A DNA stretch of 64,000 bases from Gemmatimonadota bacterium (GCA_041390125.1 JAWKQN010000007.1:248001-312000); one strand, 5' to 3'; shown: positions 1-7,846, numbered from the stretch's first letter. The notes: generated from the sequence alone by a model not told the origin. Numbers and translations: made by a program.

Positions 1-749
1 AGCGCGTGGCGCAATCGCTGATCCCGGTCGCGGAACGTCCGGGACAGAGCTACGACCTGCTGGAGGAGCTGTACGACAACACGGTACAGCAGTGGGGGCG
101 CTACATGGCGCACGTGGCCTCGCTCGTCGGAGGCGCCATCACCCAGGAGAAGTACGGGACGGGCCCGCGCTTCGAGCCGGTGTCGCGGGAGCGGCAGGCG
201 GAAGCGGTGCGCTTCCTGAACCAGAACGCCTTCCGCACGCCCGACATGCTCATCGATCCCGACCTGCTGCTCCGGATCGAATCCGAGGGTGTCGTACCGC
301 GGATCCGTACGGCACAGTCGCGGGTGCTGCGAGCGCTCCTGAGCGGGCCGCGCCTGAACCGCCTGGTGGAGTACGAAGGCCTCCTGGACGGCACCGCGCG
401 CACCTACACGGTGGCCGAGCTCCTCGGGGACGTGCGCAGTGGCGTCTGGGGCGAGCTGAGCGCCGGCTCGGTGCGGATCGACGTGTACCGACGCAACCTC
501 CAGCGGGCCTACCTGGAGGCGGTGGACGCGGAGCTGAACCCACCCGAACGGCCCGCGGGGGCCGGGGGTGGATTCGGCCAACCGGCCACGCAGCGCTACA
601 ACTCGGACGCGCGAGCCGCGCTGCGCGGCGAGCTGGTGGAGTTGGATCGCCTCATCCAGGATGCGACCGGCCGCGCCGGCAACCGCTCCACGCGCCTCCA
701 CCTGCGTGATCTGCACATGGAGATCGAGCGGATCCTCGACCCCTCCTGA
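1..749 (+). CDS. Zinc-dependent metalloprotease, DUF5117/DUF4953 family, C-terminal part only
   Basis: This is the 3' end of a longer gene; the frame is open to the left edge, so the GTG at position 6 is probably internal. The visible ~248 residues are helical. They match, by recall, the C-terminal region of large secreted zinc metalloproteases (DUF5117/DUF4953) found in Bacteroidota and Gemmatimonadota, notably the GRYMAHVASLVGG stretch after a DELYD-like helix. The catalytic HExxH domain would lie upstream, outside the window. The protein probably acts in the periplasm or outside the cell. The tail holds a Gly/Pro-rich linker (about residues 180-195) before a final helix pair. The family call is inferred from sequence resemblance only. 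Confidence 0.7.
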   Translation, partial: RVAQSLIPVAERPGQSYDLLEELYDNTVQQWGRYMAHVASLVGGAITQEKYGTGPRFEPVSRERQAEAVRFLNQNAFRTPDMLIDPDLLLRIESEGVVPRIRTAQSRVLRALLSGPRLNRLVEYEGLLDGTARTYTVAELLGDVRSGVWGELSAGSVRIDVYRRNLQRAYLEAVDAELNPPERPAGAGGGFGQPATQRYNSDARAALRGELVELDRLIQDATGRAGNRSTRLHLRDLHMEIERILDPS

Positions 750-894
750 GGACGGCCTGCCGCGGTCGGAACGCCCCGGGTGGCCCTGCCGGCACCCGGG
801 GCTCGATCGTCTCCGGCGTCGGGCGGCGGCAGCTTCGCGTCGGGGTACCCGGCAGCCGCCGGCGCCAGACGGTGACTCGACGGCGGTCGACGGC

Positions 895-1977
895 TCAGCG
901 CCGTGACGCGGCTCCCGTGCTTGCGAGCGTGGGTGCCTCCGCCACCACCGCGTGGAGCGCATCCTCGAAGCTTCGCTCTCCGTACAGCCAGGGCCGCCAC
1001 TCGCGCGCCAGCACCTCGCGGAACCGTCGTGCCCGCTCGTTCTGCTCCCAGATGCCGTAGGCGCGGGCATAGCCGGGATGGCCCGGCACTGCGCGCCAGA
1101 CCAGCTCGCCCGCCGTGTAGAAGAGCAGCAGGTGCGCCAGCTCCTGCGGCACGGCGCGACCCTGGCGGTCGCCCGCCGTGGCGAGCGCGTCGGACAGGCG
1201 CTGGGGCGCCACGTGCCCGGCCTCGTGCAGGAGACCTTCGAGTCCCATGAGACCGCGGTTGCCCACAGCGGTCGTCGCCATGGTGATGTGCGGAGCTTCC
1301 GCCACCGAGTAGGCGCCGTACCAGCTCGCGTAGACGCTCGCGTCCACGGGGATCGGGTCGTCGGCCCACACCGTACCGAGCGCGGTGGCCAGCCTCGGTC
1401 CCAGACAGGCCTCGTAGCGGTCCAGCAGGCTCTGCATCTCGGCGATCCAGCCCGCATTGTGCGCTTCGTGCCGCGGCCACCACACGGCGAGGTAGACCGG
1501 CAGCGCCGCCTCGAGCGTTGCGCGTAGCGCGGGGTCGAGCGTGGACGGCAGCGCACCACTCCCCGCGCCGGCGATGCGTTCGTTCACGTCCAGCACCGGG
1601 TTGGACATGCCCGTGTGGGGCAGGACCCGGTCGACGTACGTGGCGACCGCGGTGTCCCAGATCGCGCGTTCCTCACGCGAGAGCGTGCGGAGGGCCAACG
1701 CCTCGGCATCCGTGCCCGGCGCGGCCGCGGCGCTCTCGTCGTGGATGCCGCGGGCGCGCTTGGCCTGGAGGAACAGGAAGTTGTGCAGGTTCAGCCAGAC
1801 GCCGTTCCGGAAGCGGAAGCGGGAGGGCGTGTCCGCGGGCGCGCACACGATGCGGTCGTCCACCGCGTGGCCGGGTGTCGGACCGGCCGCCTCCGGCGTT
1901 CCGCCGCAGGCGACGAGCGCCGCCGCGGCGGCGTGCACCGCGAGGATGCCCGCGTGCTTCCCCGTCTTCCGTCCCAT
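895..1977 (-). CDS. Lipoprotein with HExxH motif, putative metallopeptidase-like
   Basis: Predicted 360-aa lipoprotein. A short hydrophobic signal ends in LVACGG, giving a lipidated Cys at about residue 24. I chose the ATG at 1977 over the one at 2007 because a GGGGGGAG ribosome site lies just upstream and the signal peptide then begins normally. A single HEAGH at residues 251-255 fits the HExxH zinc-protease signature, in the context GLLHEAGHVAP. No third ligand is obvious, although Glu residues follow in the helical C-terminal third. I do not recognise a named family. The protein could be a periplasmic metallopeptidase or an inactive relative. The gene stands alone, about 130 bp downstream of the cyclotransferase-like gene. 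Confidence 0.75.
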   Translation of the reverse strand: MGRKTGKHAGILAVHAAAAALVACGGTPEAAGPTPGHAVDDRIVCAPADTPSRFRFRNGVWLNLHNFLFLQAKRARGIHDESAAAAPGTDAEALALRTLSREERAIWDTAVATYVDRVLPHTGMSNPVLDVNERIAGAGSGALPSTLDPALRATLEAALPVYLAVWWPRHEAHNAGWIAEMQSLLDRYEACLGPRLATALGTVWADDPIPVDASVYASWYGAYSVAEAPHITMATTAVGNRGLMGLEGLLHEAGHVAPQRLSDALATAGDRQGRAVPQELAHLLLFYTAGELVWRAVPGHPGYARAYGIWEQNERARRFREVLAREWRPWLYGERSFEDALHAVVAEAPTLASTGAASRR

Positions 1978-2106
1978 CCGCTCCCCCCCGTGCGACGCGC
2001 CGGCCATCCGCTCAGGCCGTACCGGTCGGGATCGGCCGCGGTTCCCTGGACGGGGGGGAGCCGACGTCGCTGCGCGGTCGCGTCCCCCCGGATGCGCCGA
2101 ACGTCC

Positions 2107-2511
2107 TCAGGTGCCCGGCCGCTCCCGGGCCACGTAGGCCTGGCCGTCCAGCACCTCCCCCGTGTCGCAGTAGAAGGGGATCGTCACACGGGCGTAGGCG
2201 GGTCCTTCGAAGGCGTCCAGCTCCCGCCACAGGTCGACCAGCTCGGCCGACTCGAACAGGTCGGCCTCCACGGAGGGACCGTCCTCGCGCGGGATGAGCG
2301 CGGGATAGCCGTAGGTCAGGCCCCACCCCACGGGCGAGTAGTCGCCGCGGACGTGACCGTGACGCCACACGCCCTCGAACGCGGCCACGATGTGGTGGTT
2401 GGCGCCCCCCGGACGGAGGGTGCCGTAGGCGATCAGGCGCGGCGGCCCGGACGAAGCGGTCGGGCGCCGGTGCGGCTCGGGGGCGGGCGCATCGCCTCCG
2501 GGGACCGTCAT
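2107..2511 (-). CDS. Gamma-glutamylcyclotransferase / AIG2-like protein
   Basis: Small 134-aa protein of the GGCT/AIG2-like fold. The hallmark YGTLRPG loop, which binds the gamma-glutamyl moiety, is at residues 29-35. The expected catalytic glutamate lies in LDAFEG, at about residue 102. Family members release 5-oxoproline from gamma-glutamyl amines or peptides, but many bacterial ones have unknown substrates. The ATG at 2511 is preferred: it sits 13 bases after the stop of the serine hydrolase gene, and the longer reading would overlap that gene with no family similarity. It is probably co-transcribed with the hydrolase. The protein is cytoplasmic. Confidence 0.85.
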   Translation of the reverse strand: MTVPGGDAPAPEPHRRPTASSGPPRLIAYGTLRPGGANHHIVAAFEGVWRHGHVRGDYSPVGWGLTYGYPALIPREDGPSVEADLFESAELVDLWRELDAFEGPAYARVTIPFYCDTGEVLDGQAYVARERPGT

Positions 2512-2524
2512 CGCGCGGGTCCGA

Positions 2525-3628
2525 CTACCGCCACGGGAAGGGTCCGTCCATGGAGACCCCGTGCGCATCGAAGAGCAGCTCGATCATGCGCTCCCACGAC
2601 GCCCAGCTCGTGGTGCGTTGATAGACGGAGTTGGTCTTGAGCGCGATCACGAGGTCGAGCGCAGGCAGCACGGTGATCCACTGGCCCACGGCGCCGCGAC
2701 CGGTGTACGCGCCGGCGAACGGCCCCACGGCGCGCGGGCCGTCGAAGACCCACCACATGTAGCCGTACCCGAGATAGCCGTCGCGGCGCCGCACGGGGTT
2801 CATCTCTGCGAGCGGCGTCACCGGGCGCACGATCTCCCGGGCCCACGCGCGCGGGATGAGCTGCCGGTCCTCCCAGCGTCCTTCGTTGAGCATCAGATGT
2901 CCGACGCGCGCCATGTCACGGGTGGACAGCCAGAAATGGTAGGCCGGATTCACCGAGACGGAGAGGTCGCCGCCCTTGCGTTGGGCCGTGCGGTCCCAGT
3001 CCTCCATGTGCACCGGGACGGCCACCTGTGCCTGGAACTCGTCGTAGAGATCGCGCCCGGTCAGGCGCTCGAACGCGGCCCCGGCGGCGTTGAAGTCCCA
3101 GTTGCTGTAGAGCATGTACGTGCCGGGCCGCTGGGAGCCGCGCGCGGGCGCGGACGCGAGGTCGTCGCCCCCGTTGGACGCCGCATGGTAGACGCCCGAG
3201 CGGGCCGTGATCAGGTCCTGCACGCGGGCCTGCTTCTCGATGGGCAGCAGCCCGCCCACGTCGTCCATGCCGAGGTCGGCCACGGTGGCGTCCAGGTCGA
3301 TCACGCCCTTCTCCACCCACGTGCCGTAGAGCATCGCGAGCAAGCTCTTGCGGACGGAGGCCAGATAGGAGAGCTCCTCGACGTCCCCGAACGTGAAGAC
3401 CACCCGGCCTTCGTGCGCGACCACCACGCCGGTCGCGACGGAGCTGTCGGCGAGGAAACGGCCGACCTCGCGGAGCTTGTCCGCATCCCACCCGTGCCGG
3501 GCCAGCTCGGGACCGCGCAGCGTCTCCCAGGTCTCTCCCGGGAAGACGCACGCGTCGCACTGGGCGGCCAGGGGCGCGCCTCCGAAACACAGCGCCAGCA
3601 GGGCGAGGAGCAGGGAACGCGGGCGCAT
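2525..3628 (-). CDS. Secreted class C beta-lactamase-like serine hydrolase
   Basis: 367-aa exported serine hydrolase of the penicillin-binding-protein/class C beta-lactamase fold. A signal peptide (residues 1-22, ending LAAQ) is followed by the SxxK motif SVRK at residues 91-94. The Tyr motif YSN is at 174-176, and a C-terminal GRGAVGQ stretch stands in for the KTG box. The ATG at 3628 is chosen because AGGAGG precedes it at ideal spacing; an upstream ATG would give an unlikely Pro/Ala-rich extension. Such enzymes range from DD-peptidases to esterases, so the substrate cannot be named. It lies directly upstream of the cyclotransferase-like gene and is probably co-transcribed with it. Confidence 0.9.
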   Translation of the reverse strand: MRPRSLLLALLALCFGGAPLAAQCDACVFPGETWETLRGPELARHGWDADKLREVGRFLADSSVATGVVVAHEGRVVFTFGDVEELSYLASVRKSLLAMLYGTWVEKGVIDLDATVADLGMDDVGGLLPIEKQARVQDLITARSGVYHAASNGGDDLASAPARGSQRPGTYMLYSNWDFNAAGAAFERLTGRDLYDEFQAQVAVPVHMEDWDRTAQRKGGDLSVSVNPAYHFWLSTRDMARVGHLMLNEGRWEDRQLIPRAWAREIVRPVTPLAEMNPVRRRDGYLGYGYMWWVFDGPRAVGPFAGAYTGRGAVGQWITVLPALDLVIALKTNSVYQRTTSWASWERMIELLFDAHGVSMDGPFPWR

Positions 3629-3740
3629 CGGGCCTCCTGGTGCGGGGATGGGCGAATCTACCGGCGCGGCGGCCGGGCGAGCCAGCGGGGTCCGCGGTGG
3701 CCCCGACGCCCGGGCCGGCGCCCCGGCGTTCCGCTCGCGC

Positions 3741-4841
3741 TCAGCCGGCCGGACGCAAGGACGCACCCTTGCGTCCGCCGCGGACCAGCTTCTGCCGGTC
3801 CACGTGCCCGGCGATCATCAGCTCGGCCATCTCCACGCAGCGCTCCACCAGACCGCGCGCGCCTTCGCGCAGCGCCTCGCTCTCCTGGACATGGCGCACG
3901 TTGTTCTCCATGTCCTCGGCGCTCCAGCCGCGCGAGTGGGCGATGTAGGGGAACTGGGGGAACTGGCAGCCGAGCTCCGCGAAGAACCCGAGCATCTGGC
4001 CGGCCAGCCCCTGCACGTTGTCCTGGCCGCCCGTGATGATCAGCCCCACGACCTTGTTCCGGAGCAGGTGGCGGCCCGCGATGGTCTCCTGGTTCTGGAT
4101 GCAGTTCATGCGCTCCACCATCCGGTAGTAGAGCGAGCTCGCCGCACCCCACCGGATGGGTGTCGCCAGCAGGATCACGTCCGCGCCGTGCACGAAGGCT
4201 TCGTAGACGCGGTCCATCTGGTCGGTCGGGTCCATCTGCGTGATGGAGCACGGCCAGGTGCAGGCATGCGCCGACTTGGAGTAGAAGCCCTCGCACGGTC
4301 GGAAGGCGAGGTCGCGGAGCCGGATGCGCTGCACGCGGCTGCCCTGCGCCTCGGCGTGGTCCAGCGCGTGGTCGAGCAGCGCCTCCGAGGTGCTGTAGCG
4401 CGGGTAGGTTGCCGGCATCATGGTGGTGGAGATCCCCACCACGCGCACCGGGCCTTCATCCCGGTGCACGTCGCGCGCGAGCGGATGGGGTGCGTGCGGG
4501 GCCTTCGCGCGCCGGGTGGCGGCGACGCGGTTCACGTAGACGCGACCGTCCCGCACCTCCACCGCGTACGTCGGGACCCGGTCCGCCTCGTAGCCCGGCT
4601 CGCCTTCGCCCGTCTCATGGTGGAATTTCCAGAAGTGCCAGGGGCAGACCACGTATTCGCCGTCGAGCACCCCCTCGCCCAGCGGGCCGCCCACGTGGTT
4701 GCAGGCGCCCGAGATCGCCGTGAAGCGGCCGTTCCGGTGCACCAGGGCCAGCTTCAGCCCGCGCGCGTCCACCGGCTGGATCTCCCGCTGCGCCAGGTCC
4801 TCCACGGGTCCGAGGTCGCACCAGTCCTCACGGTCGCTCAT
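3741..4841 (-). CDS. Rieske [2Fe-2S] domain fused to NAD(P)H/FMN-reductase-type flavodoxin domain
   Basis: 366-aa two-domain protein. Residues ~5-115 form a Rieske ferredoxin domain with cluster ligands in CNH (47-49) and CPWH (66-69), the canonical CxH...CxxH pair. From about residue 130 an alpha/beta domain follows with the look of NADPH-dependent FMN reductases: VVGIS phosphate-binding strand, then LLATPIRWGAASSLYYRMVER, typical of the dimer and flavin region. No signal peptide is seen, so it is probably cytoplasmic. The fusion suggests internal electron transfer between FMN and the Rieske cluster. The partner substrate is unknown; a role as reductase for a quinone, metal or monooxygenase is inference. 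The gene has its own leader and appears monocistronic. Confidence 0.88.
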   Translation of the reverse strand: MSDREDWCDLGPVEDLAQREIQPVDARGLKLALVHRNGRFTAISGACNHVGGPLGEGVLDGEYVVCPWHFWKFHHETGEGEPGYEADRVPTYAVEVRDGRVYVNRVAATRRAKAPHAPHPLARDVHRDEGPVRVVGISTTMMPATYPRYSTSEALLDHALDHAEAQGSRVQRIRLRDLAFRPCEGFYSKSAHACTWPCSITQMDPTDQMDRVYEAFVHGADVILLATPIRWGAASSLYYRMVERMNCIQNQETIAGRHLLRNKVVGLIITGGQDNVQGLAGQMLGFFAELGCQFPQFPYIAHSRGWSAEDMENNVRHVQESEALREGARGLVERCVEMAELMIAGHVDRQKLVRGGRKGASLRPAG

Positions 4842-5274
4842 GGCTCCTCGGGGGCGGGAGGGAAGGGAGGGGAAGGTGTGGAGTGAGCCAGCAAGGTGAT
4901 CGCCGGACAGCTTGCCACTGAGGACGGCGAGCCAGCCGTGCTAACCGAGGTCGGTTGAGACATTTCGCGAAGTCACCCATCAACCATCGGGAGAGAAACG
5001 GCGATGACCACCGTCCAAGCAGAGAAGGTAGCATTGCGGGAGCGGTCCCTGCTACAGACTGGCCCAGGAGCTGGGAAAACGTCTCGAAGGCCTGCAAGGA
5101 TCGTCGGCTACAGTCTTTGCTACGGGATCCGGCACAACGTCCCGACGTTCGGCGTCGAGGGCCGCTCGATCGGATGCCGGGGCCGGGGGCCCGCACCGAT
5201 GCGCTGCCGCTGCGGGGGATCCAGGTCAGCTCGGGAGGGGCCGGGGTGAGCTTCTGATGTGCGCGTAATCCCTC
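4842..5274. other. Gene-free stretch before the low-GC operon
   Basis: About 430 bases without a convincing gene. Short open frames exist on both strands, for example 5004-5249 with a GPGAGKT string that resembles a Walker A loop. None has a family match I recognise, a good ribosome site or consistent codon bias. Base composition is already lower in GC than the preceding gene. It may be a decayed gene or a transfer boundary, but no terminal inverted repeat or transposase motif is visible. Confidence 0.5.
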
Positions 5275-5303
5275 TTGACATACACTCCCCGCCTGCGTAG
5301 TCT
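5275..5303 (+). promoter_or_regulatory. Sigma-70-type promoter, TTGACA-N17-TAGTCT
   Basis: A perfect -35 hexamer (TTGACA, 5275-5280) is followed by a 17-base spacer and TAGTCT (5298-5303), which fits the TAnnnT form of the -10 box. Transcription would start near 5310, leaving an untranslated leader of about 70 bases before the TonB-like gene. It is the cleanest consensus promoter I found in this GC-rich window, and it marks the start of the four-gene operon. Confidence 0.75.
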
Positions 5304-5379
5304 CCAAGAAAGTCTTCCCCCTCCCCCCGCGAGCTTTTCTACTCCGACGACCACATTCGTGTCGTCTGTGGGGGGTGTT

Positions 5380-5829
5380 ATGGACCGTGTCTTCTCCAGC
5401 GCTTTCATCACCTGCATCTGCCTGATATGCTGGCCGACCCCCGGCACGGCCCAGTTTGGGTGTCCCGGCCAATTGCCAGAGGGTGAGGCGCCGCGCGCCT
5501 ACACTTCACCGCCGATCCTCCGTGATCCTGGCGGAACTAAGCTCCTCATCGACGACTCGTATCCGCCCGCTCTGCGCAGAAACGGCGTTCACGGTCTAGT
5601 GCGGGTCTGGGCGTTGATCAATAGGGTAGGGTTGGTTGACACAACCTTCGTCTCCGAATCAAGCGGTATCCCCGCTCTGGATAGCGCCGCGGTCGAGGTC
5701 GCCTCTGCCCTCGCGTTTCACCCTGCGTATCTGGATCGAGATCCGATCTGTAAATGGGTCAAGTTCCCAATCATCTACGAGCCCATCTCCCCCCGTTCAC
5801 GAAGCAGCAACCTGCACGGAGGTGTTTGA
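5380..5829 (+). CDS. Exported protein with TonB C-terminal-like domain
   Basis: 149-aa protein with an N-terminal hydrophobic signal (residues ~5-24, containing three Cys) and a C-terminal domain at ~58-135 that resembles the TonB C-terminal fold. YPPALRRNGVHGLV is followed by a strand pair and then a conserved ALDSAAVEVASALAFHPA helix. It lacks the proline-rich spacer of true TonB. Stand-alone TonB-C domains are common in Gemmatimonadota and Bacteroidota and often have unknown partners. The ATG at 5380 is chosen because the promoter at 5275-5303 excludes the earlier in-frame ATG. Its TGA overlaps the ATG of the next gene (ATGA-type coupling by one base), so the two are co-translated. Confidence 0.75.
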   Translation: MDRVFSSAFITCICLICWPTPGTAQFGCPGQLPEGEAPRAYTSPPILRDPGGTKLLIDDSYPPALRRNGVHGLVRVWALINRVGLVDTTFVSESSGIPALDSAAVEVASALAFHPAYLDRDPICKWVKFPIIYEPISPRSRSSNLHGGV

Positions 5830-6044
5830 TGCGGAACGCAATCTGGACTCTGGCCATCGCGTTGCTGGCCGCTGGCAACGCGTACCTCGCGCTCACTCCT
5901 GAGCCCGTTTCGGCGAACGAGATGTCCCGTGCGTGCGGCTGCATGGACGGAAGTGGCGAGCAGCCGGTCGATGACAACCTGACGCCGATCTGTTGGCCGT
6001 GGTACTTCCAAGAGTGTTCGTTCAGCACGAGTTGCAGCTGTTAG
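5829..6044 (+). CDS. 71-aa secreted cysteine-rich peptide
   Basis: A 71-aa precursor. The start ATG overlaps the previous stop by one base and has GGAGGT about 7 bases upstream. A typical export signal spans residues ~4-22 (hydrophobic core IWTLAIALLAAG), with a possible cleavage after VSA at ~29. The remaining ~42 residues are acidic and aromatic and hold six cysteines, at 36, 38, 55, 63, 69 and 71. The protein ends CSC. An even number of Cys after a Sec-type signal suggests three disulfides outside the cytoplasm. No family is recognised. Position and size recall NVEALA-type peptides of Bacteroidetes that sit beside propeller lipoproteins, but the motif itself is absent. The downstream CxxC thioredoxin-fold protein is a candidate folding partner (inference). 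Confidence 0.75.
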   Translation: MRNAIWTLAIALLAAGNAYLALTPEPVSANEMSRACGCMDGSGEQPVDDNLTPICWPWYFQECSFSTSCSC

Positions 6045-6060
6045 AGAGTAGACGTTGCCT

Positions 6061-6089
6061 TGTGGGCGCTCCCACAGGGAGCGCCCACA
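6061..6089 (+). promoter_or_regulatory. Perfect 13-bp intergenic hairpin inside the operon
   Basis: TGTGGGCGCTCCC pairs perfectly with its complement across a 3-base ACA loop. It lies between the peptide stop (6044) and the GTG of the thioredoxin-fold gene (6102). No T-tract follows, so it is unlikely to be an efficient intrinsic terminator. It could instead protect the 3' end of the peptide message or attenuate the downstream genes, leaving more peptide than partner proteins. The ribosome site GGAGGA of the next gene begins three bases after the stem. Confidence 0.7.
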
Positions 6090-6101
6090 GCGGAGGAACA
6101 G

Positions 6102-6617
6102 GTGAGTGACTCAACTAGACTGATCGTCGTAGCCGGTTTGGGCATACTGCTAGCGTTCCAATGGGCGACGCGACGCGATGATAGATTGACGACGCAGTCG
6201 GATCCTTTGCGACTCCTATCTGGCGACAATCTAGGCCAGATAGCGGAGGGTCGCCTTGGCGCTTGGCTTCGGAAGGATTGCGTCGCAGTCTACTTCATTG
6301 ATCCCAACTGCCCTGGTTGCCTGGCCCTAGCAGACCGTTGGTCAAGCACGCTTCCGGAACGACGTGCGCCAGCGCTTTGGATCGTCGAGGGCAGCGATGA
6401 TCGTGCGCTACCCTTCTTGAGTCGATTCTCGATCTCCGATCAGGACGTAGTCCGACTGGCGGCAGTGTTTTCGGAAGACGCCGACCTAGCTGTGCTCGGC
6501 GTGCACGCCACACCGACGGTGGCGTATCTTCAGACCGACGGCGAACTGGACCGAATTCGTGTGCAGGTTGCACCCCTCCAGAAGGAAGACGTAGTCGCGC
6601 GGTGCCGGCCGAAATGA
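6102..6617 (+). CDS. Membrane-anchored thioredoxin-fold protein with CPGC motif
   Basis: 171-aa protein. One N-terminal hydrophobic segment (residues ~6-21) would anchor it or act as an uncleaved signal. The rest has thioredoxin-like features: DPNCPGC with the redox pair at C70 and C73, and ATPT around 142-145 as the cis-proline loop opposite the active site. The GTG at 6102 is chosen for the GGAGGA site just upstream; an earlier ATG would place coding sequence over the hairpin. The domain most likely faces the periplasm and exchanges thiols and disulfides. Its neighbour, the six-cysteine peptide, is the obvious candidate substrate, but this is inference from context. It overlaps the propeller gene by four bases. 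Confidence 0.8.
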   Translation: MSDSTRLIVVAGLGILLAFQWATRRDDRLTTQSDPLRLLSGDNLGQIAEGRLGAWLRKDCVAVYFIDPNCPGCLALADRWSSTLPERRAPALWIVEGSDDRALPFLSRFSISDQDVVRLAAVFSEDADLAVLGVHATPTVAYLQTDGELDRIRVQVAPLQKEDVVARCRPK

Positions 6618-7651
6618 GACGTCGTCTCGCCTGCGGCTGGGGAGTGGTTGCAGCAGGTGTGTTGGGCTGCGACGGCAATGGTGTGCCAGACGCGTTTGAT
6701 CAGTGGGGTCGCGAGATTACTTCGGCCTGGGACACGATCTGGGTTGTCGGAAGCGACAACCCAGCCGATACGACCTTGCTCGACCCGGAACGCGTTCTTG
6801 TCTGGAATGAGCTCGTACTCACGTTGGACATCACCCATCAGAATGTCCGAGCTCTGAGTCGCACCGACGGAGCGCTCCTGTGGTCGCTCGGGCGGGTGGG
6901 CAAGGGGCCAGGTGAGTTTACGAATGTCGTCGACGTGCTCGTCGGCCCCGACTCAACGCCTTGGGTGGTAGACGCGGAGAATCGGCGAGTCTCAGTGCTG
7001 ACTGCCGATGGTCGGGTCGAGCGAGAGATCTCGCTGCAGCATCTGCCACCGTCGGCGATGTACCTAACCTCGACGCCGGATGCAGTCTTCGCCAGCTCCC
7101 ACGATACGGAGTACGGCATGCTTGAGTTGGGAGTCGACTCGTTGGAGATTCGACACGTACTCCGCTTGCCTTGGCAACACGATCCTGCAAGTCCGTTCGA
7201 GTACGATGTGAGGATGGTTCACGCCACCGGAGGGGCTGCGCGACCGTTGCGCGTCGCCGCGCTACAACTGGGCCCCGGGTTCCTTGTCTTCACAAGTCGA
7301 GAGGGCTTTCAGAAACACCTCTACATCCAACCGATCCCCTTCGCTTTTCGTCCTGGTCCCAAGATACGAGCGGCTGGGGCGGACACCGCGAGATGGGGAG
7401 CGAGAGACGCGGCGGTAGTGGATGACGAGATCTTCTTCTTGTTTGGGGGACGACCAAAACGCCAGTCACATCCGGAAGGTGAAGAGACTCGCCTCATTGA
7501 TGTGTACGGTAGGGACGGGACGTACCGTAGATCATATCGACTTCCCGGAACGGCAAAGGCCATGTCCACCATCGATGGCGAGACCTTCTACATCTTGGGC
7601 GAGTCGGATTTGGGCGTGCCCACCCTCTCCGCGCTACGCGTTGGCCAGTAG
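6614..7651 (+). CDS. Six-bladed beta-propeller lipoprotein
   Basis: 345-aa lipoprotein with a signal ending VLGC (Cys19). It belongs to the 6-bladed beta-propeller group (BF3164-like), recognised by the blade sequence VGKGPGEF followed by a VLVGPDSTPWVVDAENRRV repeat. Further blade-like strands continue to the C-terminus (LPGTAKAMSTIDGETFYILGE). The ATG at 6614 forms an ATGA overlap with the thioredoxin-fold gene; an in-frame GTG at 6602 is an alternative. Propeller lipoproteins of this kind are often paired with small exported peptides in Bacteroidetes, function unknown. It would sit on the periplasmic face of a membrane or on the cell surface. It is the last gene of the operon; no clear terminator follows. 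Confidence 0.88.
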   Translation: MRRRLACGWGVVAAGVLGCDGNGVPDAFDQWGREITSAWDTIWVVGSDNPADTTLLDPERVLVWNELVLTLDITHQNVRALSRTDGALLWSLGRVGKGPGEFTNVVDVLVGPDSTPWVVDAENRRVSVLTADGRVEREISLQHLPPSAMYLTSTPDAVFASSHDTEYGMLELGVDSLEIRHVLRLPWQHDPASPFEYDVRMVHATGGAARPLRVAALQLGPGFLVFTSREGFQKHLYIQPIPFAFRPGPKIRAAGADTARWGARDAAVVDDEIFFLFGGRPKRQSHPEGEETRLIDVYGRDGTYRRSYRLPGTAKAMSTIDGETFYILGESDLGVPTLSALRVGQ

Positions 7652-7846
7652 CGGGAGAGAGAGCTGGACGGCACAACATCAAGTGAACGGTAGCTGTCTC
7701 CCGGAGCGCCAGCGGACAGTGCGGTGCCACGGTTCGACCCGGCTGGTGAGGGGGGCGAGCTCTCTGGTCATGGTCGTCTCTGCGCCGGGCGAGGCGTCAC
7801 TCTCTGTCCGGATGGAGAGCCCGCGCCTCTTCGGGAGCTGATCGGT

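Noticed and set aside
5004..5249. Short ORF with GPGAGKT string resembling a helicase Walker A loop
   Set aside because: No further helicase motif, no ribosome site, and other frames look equally open; most likely chance.
7720..7745. GGTTCGACCC resembling a tRNA T-loop
   Set aside because: No complementary T-stem, anticodon arm or acceptor stem could be found around it.
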